Assembly: GCF_945956965.1 (NCBI RefSeq)
Contig: NZ_CAMFJS010000008.1
Coordinates: 62,001-126,000, forward strand
Length of the DNA stretch: 64,000 nucleotides
Reading direction: 5' to 3'
From: an uncultured Roseateles sp.
GTDB lineage: Bacteria > Pseudomonadota > Gammaproteobacteria > Burkholderiales > Burkholderiaceae_C
Each line of letters begins with the position of its first letter. Position 1 is the first letter of the stretch. This document shows, piece after piece, positions 28,408-36,258 of this stretch. Under the pieces are notes generated by a model. It was given only the letters and a program-made list of their open reading frames with translations, was not told the origin of the DNA and did no database searches. The position numbers and the translations under genes are program-made.

Positions 28408-28425
28408 GGGCTGGCGCGCCAGCCC
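28408..28425. terminator. Perfect 18-bp palindrome between convergent genes
   Basis: GGGCTGG-CGCG-CCAGCCC forms a 7-bp stem with a tetraloop, between the ends of fadH (28400) and etfA (28437). No T-run follows on either strand, so termination would be weak or Rho-assisted. Confidence 0.35.
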
Positions 28426-28436
28426 AGGCGCAATCC

Positions 28437-29381
28437 TTAACCCGCCACGCCCAGTGCGCTCGCCAGTTCAGGCACGGCGGTGAACAGATCGGCCTCCAGG
28501 CCGTAGTCGGCCACCGCGAAGATCGGCGCTTCCGCGTCCTTGTTGATGGCCACGATCACCTTGGAGTCCTTCATGCCCGCCAGATGCTGGATGGCGCCAG
28601 AGATGCCGCAGGCCACATAAAGCTGCGGCGCCACGATCTTGCCGGTCTGCCCCACCTGCCAGTCGTTGGGCGCATAGCCCGCATCGACGGCGGCACGGCT
28701 TGCGCCCAAGGCGGCGCCGAGCTGATCGGCCAGCGGCGTCAGCACTTCAGCGAACTTCTCGCTGGAGCCCAGGGCTCGTCCGCCTGAAACGATGATCTTG
28801 GCGGCGGTCAACTCCGGCCTGTCACTGCGGCTGATTTCACGGCTCACAAAGCGGCTGGCGGCGCTGGCGCTCACCGCCGCAATCGCCTCAATGACGGCGG
28901 ATCCGCCGCTCGCCGGCGCGGCATCAAAGCCGGTGCTGCGCACGGTGATGACGCGAATCGCGTCGCTGCTTTGCACCGTGGCCACCGCATTACCGGCGTA
29001 GATTGGCCGCTCGAAGGTGTCGGCGCTGATGACGCGGCTGACATCGCTGAGCTGCGCCACATCCAGCAAGGCCGCGACACGCGGCGCCACGTTCTTGCCC
29101 GCAGCCGTGGCTGGGAACAGGATGTGCTGGTAGCTGCCCGCCAGCGCCACCACTTGCGCCGCCAGGCATTCGGCCAAGCCGTCAGCCAAGGCGGGGTCGT
29201 CGGCGTGCAGAACCTTGCTCACACCGGCGATCTGCGCCGCAGCAGCCGCTGCAGCACCTGCATGGTGGCCGGCCACCAGCACATGGACGTCGCCACCACA
29301 GGCGGCCGCCGCGCTGACAGTATTCAGGGTTGCGCCCTTGAGGGTCGCGTTGTCATGTTCGGCAATAACGAGTGCGCTCAT
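28437..29381 (-). CDS. etfA: Electron transfer flavoprotein, alpha subunit
   Basis: The 314-residue protein has the FAD-binding C-terminal domain signatures [12 protein letters not shown] (about 198-209) and [27 protein letters not shown] (about 245-270), then [15 protein letters not shown]. With EtfB it accepts electrons from the acyl-CoA dehydrogenases and passes them to ETF-ubiquinone oxidoreductase. It starts 2 bp after the etfB stop. A dedicated etf copy beside four dehydrogenase genes suggests local supply for the steroid pathway. Confidence 0.95.
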   Translation of the reverse strand: MSALVIAEHDNATLKGATLNTVSAAAACGGDVHVLVAGHHAGAAAAAAAQIAGVSKVLHADDPALADGLAECLAAQVVALAGSYQHILFPATAAGKNVAPRVAALLDVAQLSDVSRVISADTFERPIYAGNAVATVQSSDAIRVITVRSTGFDAAPASGGSAVIEAIAAVSASAASRFVSREISRSDRPELTAAKIIVSGGRALGSSEKFAEVLTPLADQLGAALGASRAAVDAGYAPNDWQVGQTGKIVAPQLYVACGISGAIQHLAGMKDSKVIVAINKDAEAPIFAVADYGLEADLFTAVPELASALGVAG

Positions 29382-29383
29382 GC

Positions 29384-30133
29384 TCAGATCACCTTTGCTT
29401 CAAGTTTGAGTTTCTGCACCAGCGTGGCCACATCGGCCACCTTGATGCCAGCGCCACGCTTGGCCGGCTCCAGCACGCTCAGGGTCTTGATGCGCGGCGT
29501 TACGTCCACGCCCAGTTCAGCGGGCGTGCACAGAGCCAAGGGCTTTTTCTTGGCCTTCATGATGTTGGGCAGCGTCACATAGCGCGGCTCATTCAGGCGC
29601 AGGTCGGTGGTGATGACGGCCGGCAGGCTCAGGCTCAGGGTCTCGAGCCCGCCATCCACTTCGCGCGTCACGGCAACACGGCCATCGGCCACATCGACCT
29701 TGGAGGCAAATGTCGCCTGCGGCAAATGGCCCAAGGCGGCCAACATCTGGCCGGTCTGGTTGCAGTCATCATCAATGGCCTGCTTGCCCAGAATGATGAG
29801 CTGGGGTTGCTCCTTGTCGACCAGGGCCTTGAGCAGCTTGGCCACAGCCAGCGGCTGCAACTCAGCCTCGGTTTCCACCAAGATGGCGCGGTCCGCCCCC
29901 AAAGCCAAGGCCGTGCGCAAGGTCTCCTGGCACTGGGCCGGGCCGCAGGAAACGGCGATCACCTCGCTGAGCACGCCCTTCTCCTTCAAGCGAACCGCCT
30001 CTTCGACGGCGATTTCATCGAAGGGGTTCATGCTCATCTTCACATTGGCCAGATCAACGCCAGAGCCGTCGCTCTTGACGCGCACCTTGACGTTGTAATC
30101 AATCACCCGCTTCACAGCGACGAGTGCTTTCAT
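29384..30133 (-). CDS. etfB: Electron transfer flavoprotein, beta subunit
   Basis: The 249-residue EtfB starts [27 protein letters not shown] and has [16 protein letters not shown]. The AMP-binding region includes [21 protein letters not shown], and the recognition-loop region includes [28 protein letters not shown]. It is the first gene of the etfBA unit. GGAG lies six bases before the ATG. A terminator-like hairpin precedes the gene (30146-30177). Confidence 0.95.
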   Translation of the reverse strand: MKALVAVKRVIDYNVKVRVKSDGSGVDLANVKMSMNPFDEIAVEEAVRLKEKGVLSEVIAVSCGPAQCQETLRTALALGADRAILVETEAELQPLAVAKLLKALVDKEQPQLIILGKQAIDDDCNQTGQMLAALGHLPQATFASKVDVADGRVAVTREVDGGLETLSLSLPAVITTDLRLNEPRYVTLPNIMKAKKKPLALCTPAELGVDVTPRIKTLSVLEPAKRGAGIKVADVATLVQKLKLEAKVI

Positions 30134-30145
30134 CGGTAACTCCAG

Positions 30146-30177
30146 AAAAAATGCCCCCCGGCCGGGCTGCCGGGGGC
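30146..30177 (-). promoter_or_regulatory. Terminator-like hairpin in the etfBA leader
   Basis: On the minus strand a G/C stem (GCCCCCGG pairing with CCGGGGGGC, one bulge) is followed by AT and a run of six T (30146-30151), immediately before the GGAG and start codon of etfB. Transcripts from the promoter near 30219 must pass through it, so it may attenuate. Confidence 0.4.
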
Positions 30178-30218
30178 GCTTGTTTGCTGTGCACTGTCAA
30201 GCATCAAGGCCGCGCGGT

Positions 30219-30238
30219 CAGCGTCCGAACGGACGATG
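30219..30238. promoter_or_regulatory. Copy of the regional palindromic operator, divergent promoter
   Basis: CAGCGTCC-GAAC-GGACGATG matches 14 of 16 consensus positions. It lies between etfB (minus) and the flavin oxidoreductase gene at 30296 (plus). Confidence 0.6.
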
Positions 30239-30295
30239 CCCGCCGGCGCACGCCCCACACAATCAAGGCCTTGTTTCGCTAGGACACTTCCGCTC

Positions 30296-32434
30296 ATGGC
30301 CAACCCCTACTCTCCGCTCTTGCAACCGGGCCGCATCGGCACGCTGGCACTGCGCAACCGCATCGTCATGGCGCCCATGGGCTCCAACTTCGCGGAAAGC
30401 GACGGCAGCTGCGGCGAGCGCATCCAGGCCTATTACGAGGCCCGCGCCATGGGTGGTGCCGGCCTGCTGATCATGGGCGTCTGCGGTGTGGCCTTTCCGC
30501 TCGGCAGCTGCGAGCCCTACCAAGTGGGCGTGTCCGAAGACCGCTTCATCCCCGGCCTGGCCCGCCTGGCCGAGCGCGCCCATGCGCATGGCGCCAAGAT
30601 CGCCATGCAGCTCCAACATGCAGGCAAGAACGCCGTCACCTGCCTGGCGCAAGGGCGCGAGATCTGGGTGCCCTCCATCCCGAAGGCGCCACCGCCGAAT
30701 GAAGCCATGACGGCCGTTACCCGCGAGGAGCTGGCTACCTTTGTCGGCGTCGGCCCACACAAGCCGCGCTTGCGTGTGATGGACCAGGCCGATATCGCCC
30801 AGATGATCGAGTGGTTCGCGGCCGCGGCGGAGCGCGCCTTCAAGGCCGGTTTCGACGGCTTGGAGCTTCACGCCGCGCACAACTACATCCTCGCGGGCTT
30901 CCTCTCCCCCTACTACAACCAGCGTGAGGACGAGTACGGCGGCAGCTACGAGAACCGCGTGCGGCTGCTGCTAGAGGTGCTGCGCGCTGTGCGCCAGCGC
31001 GTCGGGTCGGCGTTCCCGCTTTGGGTGCGCCTGGACGCGGCCGAACTGCACACCCAGGGCGGCATCAGCATGGACGAAGCGCTGCGCACGGCCAAACTCT
31101 GCGAAGAGGCCGGTGCCGACGCCATCAGCGTCTCGGCCTATGCCCAAATGGTCAATGGCTCGGCCTTCACCGAAGCGCCCATCCCGCAAGCGCCGGGCGC
31201 ATTTCTGAGCTATGCCGCCGCCTTCAAGCAGGCCGTGAACTTGCCCATCATCACCACCGGCCGCATCGAGCCGGAGGCCGGCGCCCGCGCCATCGCGGCA
31301 GGTGAGTTGGACTTCGTGGCCATGGCACGCAAGATGTTGGCCGACCCTGAGATCCCGCTCAAACTCAGCGAGAACCGCCCCCAGGACATCCGCCCTTGCA
31401 TCTACTGCTACGCCTGCGTCAGTGAAATTTTCGTCAGCCGCCGCGTCAAATGCGCGGTCAACGCCATGACCGGGCATGAGTACGAGTACCCGCTCGTTCG
31501 CGCGCAAAGCCCGCGCCATGTGCTGATCGTCGGCGGCGGCCCCGCGGGCATGGAGGCGGCACGGGTCGCGGCCCTGCGCGGCCATCACGTCACGCTGGTG
31601 GAACGCAGCGACCGGCTAGGCGGCACCTTGTTCTTTGCCGCCCTGGCCTATCCCGAGAACGGCCGCCTGCTCGACTATCTGCTGGGGCAGGTCAAGCATC
31701 CCAACATCAGCGTGCGACTCAACTGTGCGGCCGATGCCGCACTGGTCGCCGAACTCAAGCCCGACGAAATCATTGTCGCGACAGGCGCCAGACGTGCGGC
31801 ACCGGCCATCCCGGGGGCCGAGCAAAGCCATGTCTGGAGCGGCGACGAATTGCGCCGCCTGATGACCGGCGACCGCGCCGATGAAATCGCCAAGGCCAAG
31901 CTGAACCTGCCCGAGCGCGCCATGTTCAAAGCGGGCGGCATGCTCAAGGTGACCGATAGCACCCAGGCGATCCAGAGCCTGTCCAAGCTGTGGATGCCGC
32001 TGGGCAAACGCGTGGTGGTCGTGGGTGGCGGCCTGGTGGGCCTGGAACTGGCCGAATTCCTGCTGGCACGCGGCCGCGAAGTGACGGTGCTGGAGCCCGG
32101 CAGCCACGCCGGCCGCGAACTGGCCATCGTGCGCCGCTGGCGCGTGCTGGAGGCCGTCAAGGCCCATGGCACGCTGCATCTGAAAGCACAAACCGAGGCC
32201 ATCACCGCCAAAGCGGTGGTCTGGACCGATAAGGGCGGAGTTCAGCACAGCAGCCCGGCCGACTCGGTGGTGCTGGCCATCGGCGCCGAGGCCGATGACA
32301 GCGTGGCGCAAGCCCTGGCCGACTGCGGCCTGCCTTTGCAACGCATCGGCGACTGCGCCAGCGTCAGCTATATCGAAGGGGCCATGCACGCGGGGAATGG
32401 CGCGGGCCGCAGCTCGGGCAACTGCCTGCGCTGA
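30296..32434 (+). CDS. Old-Yellow-family NADH:flavin oxidoreductase with Fe-S site (candidate steroid enone reductase)
   Basis: The 712-residue protein has the same architecture as FadH and BaiCD/BaiH. An FMN barrel (about 5-370) contains LHAAHNYILAGFLSPYYNQREDEYGGSYENR. Next is a Cys cluster CIYCYACVSEIFVSRRVKCAVN (about 390-412), then FAD- and NAD-binding halves with VGGGPAGMEAAR and VVGGGLVGLELAE. It differs from FadH in the active-site loop, so another conjugated enone or dienoyl substrate is expected. In gut bacteria BaiCD and BaiH reduce 3-oxo-delta4 and delta6 bile acids; a comparable role here is only suggested by context. The start at 30296 has AGGA 11 bases upstream. Confidence 0.82.
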   Translation: MANPYSPLLQPGRIGTLALRNRIVMAPMGSNFAESDGSCGERIQAYYEARAMGGAGLLIMGVCGVAFPLGSCEPYQVGVSEDRFIPGLARLAERAHAHGAKIAMQLQHAGKNAVTCLAQGREIWVPSIPKAPPPNEAMTAVTREELATFVGVGPHKPRLRVMDQADIAQMIEWFAAAAERAFKAGFDGLELHAAHNYILAGFLSPYYNQREDEYGGSYENRVRLLLEVLRAVRQRVGSAFPLWVRLDAAELHTQGGISMDEALRTAKLCEEAGADAISVSAYAQMVNGSAFTEAPIPQAPGAFLSYAAAFKQAVNLPIITTGRIEPEAGARAIAAGELDFVAMARKMLADPEIPLKLSENRPQDIRPCIYCYACVSEIFVSRRVKCAVNAMTGHEYEYPLVRAQSPRHVLIVGGGPAGMEAARVAALRGHHVTLVERSDRLGGTLFFAALAYPENGRLLDYLLGQVKHPNISVRLNCAADAALVAELKPDEIIVATGARRAAPAIPGAEQSHVWSGDELRRLMTGDRADEIAKAKLNLPERAMFKAGGMLKVTDSTQAIQSLSKLWMPLGKRVVVVGGGLVGLELAEFLLARGREVTVLEPGSHAGRELAIVRRWRVLEAVKAHGTLHLKAQTEAITAKAVVWTDKGGVQHSSPADSVVLAIGAEADDSVAQALADCGLPLQRIGDCASVSYIEGAMHAGNGAGRSSGNCLR

Positions 32435-33593
32435 GTGCACTTTGCTTCAAACTCTTGGCCCGGGCGCGGCCAGCCACGCCAGCAAGGCCGGTTCTTCCAT
32501 GGGCCGGCCAAAATGAAAGCCCTGCGCCTCTTCACAGCCCATATCGCGCAGCGCCTGGGCCTGCTCGGGTGTCTCGACGCCTTCCGCCGTCACGCTCATG
32601 CCCAGGGTGTGGCCAAGCCCGATCACCATGCGCGCAATGCTATCGTCCTGCGCCATCTCACTGATGAAGCTGCGATCGATCTTGAGGCGCTGGGCTTGCA
32701 GATGACGCAGCACACTCAGGGAGGAAAAGCCGGTGCCGAAATCGTCAATGGCCACCTTGACCCCCAGCGCCGCAATCTCGCCCAGCAGGTGGCGCAGCAG
32801 CGCCAGATCGTCGGCAGCCATGGACTCGGTGATTTCAAGCTCAAGCTGCCCCGGGGGCAAGCCACTATCTTCGATGGACTTGCGCAGAACGACAATGAAA
32901 TCGGGCTCTCGGAGCTGGGCTTGCGACACATTGACGGCCATAGAAAGCTGCACGTAGCCTGCCACGCGCAGCCGCGCCAGTTGCTGGCAGGCAGAGCGAA
33001 GCACATAGGTGCCCAGCGTAGCCATCATGCCGGCCTGTTCGGCCAGTGGAATGAAGCGGTCGGGCGAGACATATTGCCCGTTGTCCTTGCGCCAGCGCAT
33101 CAGAGCCTCGATGCCGCTCGGTGAGCCATCCGACAGCTTCACCTTGGGCTGATAGACGAGGAATAGGTGATGCGCCCCGATGGCATCCCGCAGTCCCGTC
33201 AGCATGTGCGTGCGCTCTCGCACATCCTGCCCCATGCTTTGCGAGTAGAAGACCGCACTACCGCGCTGATGCAGCTTGGCCTGTTTGAGCGCCACTTGGG
33301 CATTCGACAAGAACTCGTTACCACGCCGCGTGCTGCCAGCCAGCGCGACGAGCCCAAGGCAAGCCGTCAGCCGTACCGGTTGGCTTTCAATCTCGAAGTT
33401 CTCGACCAGCAACTGGGTGAGCGCATCCGCATGCACCTGAGTGCCTGGGCCGAGCACCCCAAACACGTCATTGCCGATGCGCGCGACCGTGCAGCCCGGC
33501 AAGCCCTTGAGCAGTCGGGCCGCAATCGCTCGCAGCACCATGTCGCCATAAGCATGGCCTAGCGTGTCATTGATAGCCGAAAACTGATCCACG

Positions 33594-35187
33594 GGGGATG
33601 CGGACGATTTCTTGGACTACCTGGAGGTAGTTCATGTACACATACGAAGATCGGCTTCGAGCAGTGCAGCTGTACATCAAGCTGGGCAAGCGAGTCGGCT
33701 TGACCATTCGGCAGCTGGGATATCCGACGAAGAACGCGCTCAAGAACTGGTACCGCGAGTACGAACAGAGCCAAGACCTACGCGCCGGCTACAAGAGGAC
33801 TGCAAAGTTTTCTCAGGGGGATAGGCTGCGCGCTGTCGAGCATTACCTTGAGCACGGCCGGTGCATCGCTGTGACCGTCAAGGCTCTGGGCTATCCCTGC
33901 CGGTCATTGCTACACGCGTGGCTGCAAGAGCTTCACCCCCAGCCAACGCGCGTCGTCGGTCGAATGCAGGAACTGGCGCCGGAAGCCAAGCAGTCTGCAG
34001 TGATTGCCTTGTGCACGCGCCCGGCCAGCGCGCAGGCAGTCGCCGACGAGGTCGGCGTGTCGCGGGGCTCGCTGTACAAGTGGAAGAATCAATTACTCGG
34101 CCACGACGCACCCGCATCCATGAAGCTCAAGCAACGCGCCCTTGATAGCCCAGACCGGGCAGACTTGGCACAACAGCTCGAAACGCTGCAACACGACATT
34201 CGCCGGCTGCAGCTCGAGAAGGACGTGCTGAAGAAGGCGAATGAGCTCTTAAAAAAAGAGCTGGGCATCGATCAGCAGCGCCTGACGAACCGGGAGAAGA
34301 CGCTGCTGGTTGATGCCCTGAGGTCCACCTACACGGTGACCGAACTGCTGTGCGAAGTGGACCTGCCGCGCAGTTCCTACTTCTACCATCGGGCACGGCT
34401 GGGGGTGGATGACAAGTACGCGGACGTGCGTCAGGCGATGACCAACATCTTCGAGCAGAACTATGGCTGCTACGGCTACCGGCGGCTCCACGCGTCGTTG
34501 AGCGATCAGTGCGTGCGTATCTCGGAGAAGGTCGTGCGCCGCCTGATGAAGCAGGAGTGCTTGATCGCAGCGACAAGCAAACGCCGTCGGTATGGCTCCT
34601 ACATGGGCGAGATCAGTCCAGCGCCCGACAACGTGCTGAACCGAGACTTCAATGCCGGCGCGCCGAATGAGAAGTGGCTCACCGACATCACGGAGTTCCA
34701 AATTCCGGCCGGCAAGGTATATCTATCTCCGATGATTGATTGCTTCGACGGCATGGTCGTGAGTTGGTCGATAGGCACTCGGCCGAACGCGGAGTTGGTC
34801 AATACGATGCTGGACGCTGCGATCGAGAAGGTCGCAGCAAGTGGCGAGAGGCCGGTGGTGCATTCCGATCGGGGCGGCCACTATCGATGGCCAGGCTGGC
34901 TAGCTCGAATCTCTGACGCCAAGCTGGTCCGCTCGATGTCACGCAAGGGATGCTCGCCGGACAACGCGGCATGCGAGGGCTTCTCCGGTCGGCTCAAGAC
35001 CGAGATGTTCTTCGCTCGCAACTGGCTCTCGACAAGCATCGAGGAGTTCATTGCTGCGTTGGATGCATACATTCGCTGGTACAACGAGGTCCGGATTAAG
35101 AGTTCACTTGGCTTTCGCAGTCCGGCACAGCACCGTCGGCAAGTTGGCATCGCCGCATAACCAGTCCAAGTTTTTGTCCGCATCCCC
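33594..35187 (+). mobile_element. IS3-family insertion sequence, 1594 bp
   Basis: The ends are imperfect inverted repeats: GGGGATGCGGAC at 33594 and its complement ending at 35187, with a further shared CTTGGACT; 21 of 25 terminal bases match. The flanking triplet ACG (33591-33593 and 35188-35190) is a 3-bp target duplication, as usual for IS3. A single transposase gene fills the element. It has inserted into a response regulator gene of opposite orientation. Confidence 0.93.
33634..35160 (+). CDS. IS3-family transposase, single reading frame
   Basis: The 508-residue protein combines what IS3 elements usually encode as OrfA and OrfB. Two N-terminal helix-turn-helix segments (about 5-55 and 65-105) are followed by a third (about 125-155), a leucine-rich coiled coil (about 180-215) and an rve integrase core. 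The DDE residues are visible in WLTDITEF, HSDRGGHY and ACEGFSGRLKTEMFF. No frameshift is needed, which is less common in this family. The frame is complete, so the element may be active. It ends 27 bp before the right inverted repeat. Confidence 0.93.
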   Translation: MYTYEDRLRAVQLYIKLGKRVGLTIRQLGYPTKNALKNWYREYEQSQDLRAGYKRTAKFSQGDRLRAVEHYLEHGRCIAVTVKALGYPCRSLLHAWLQELHPQPTRVVGRMQELAPEAKQSAVIALCTRPASAQAVADEVGVSRGSLYKWKNQLLGHDAPASMKLKQRALDSPDRADLAQQLETLQHDIRRLQLEKDVLKKANELLKKELGIDQQRLTNREKTLLVDALRSTYTVTELLCEVDLPRSSYFYHRARLGVDDKYADVRQAMTNIFEQNYGCYGYRRLHASLSDQCVRISEKVVRRLMKQECLIAATSKRRRYGSYMGEISPAPDNVLNRDFNAGAPNEKWLTDITEFQIPAGKVYLSPMIDCFDGMVVSWSIGTRPNAELVNTMLDAAIEKVAASGERPVVHSDRGGHYRWPGWLARISDAKLVRSMSRKGCSPDNAACEGFSGRLKTEMFFARNWLSTSIEEFIAALDAYIRWYNEVRIKSSLGFRSPAQHRRQVGIAA

Positions 35188-36258
35188 ACGTCCAGAAGTG
35201 CCAGCGTCAAATCCCCGCTCGCGGACTGCGCCTGATCCAGGACTTCGAGCAGCCGATTAAGATTGGGCACCTTCAGCAGTGGGTCAACATAGGCCTGATC
35301 GACCAGGCGCGCATACAGCTGAACGTTCTCGAAGCCTACGGCCATTGAGGCGCAAAAAACCTCCAACAAATGCCGATCAAGCTCATCGAGCTCACGCTGC
35401 ACTTCCACGTAGGCGGCCAAACCGCAGCCTGATTCGGAGGCAAAATAGAGCGTCAGCGTCGGTCCGAAGTGGCTGCGGCGCTCCGCGAGGCAAGCCTTGA
35501 GGGATCGCTGGATCTCAGCCACCTCAAGCTCTTCCAACGGACGCTGGATCAAGTGTTGAAAGTGCCCCGCTGCGGCAATCACCCGCGCCGACATCAAGTC
35601 GCCGGGATGCGCTTCCTGCGCGCAAATCAATCCTGCGGGCTTCACATCAAGCAAGGCACAAAGCTGCCCGACCACGCCTTGCGCGAACAACTGCATGCCG
35701 CGCAACTTGGTCAGCTCAGTGCTGGCCCGCACCACTGTTTCCAAGCCCCTGCGCATGTCTTCATGTGCGCGCATCTGCCGGTAGGCGCGCACCGCCGTTG
35801 TCAGCATTGTGTACAGGCGAATGCGGGTCAGCTCTGACTTGGTCTTGTAGTCGTTAATGTCGTAATCACGAATAGTCTCTTGCTCGGGGGCATAGCCAGG
35901 CTGCCCGGTACGCAACACGATGCGCAGGGCCTTGCGCCTGAGATCGCGCCGCACATGCTCCACTAGCTTGAGCCCCGCGTCTTCGGACTCCATCACCACA
36001 TCCAGCAGCAAGACGGCGAGGTCGTCGATTTCAACGATGCACTGCCTGGCCTCAGCAGCGGAGTGCGCATGCAGCAGTCGCAAGGATCGCCCCTCGACTT
36101 CCATTCCGCGCAAAGCAAACTCGGTGGACTGATGGACGTCCGGGTCATCATCCACCACCAGGACCAACCATTCTCTTTCACCCTGGAGTGGCAACAGGAC
36201 CGTCGCTTCGTCCTCGATGAGGATGTAGTCGTCGTCGATTGAAGGCTTGGACGTTTCG

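Noticed and set aside
26307-28433. A 708-codon open frame on the minus strand opposite fadH
   Set aside because: It is an antisense shadow of a GC-rich gene. It has no family resemblance, and the plus strand shows complete FadH motifs including the Fe-S site.
33594-33620. GCGGACGAT in the left end of the IS element resembles half of the regional palindrome
   Set aside because: It is part of the IS inverted repeat, it lacks the second half, and the right end differs at that place.
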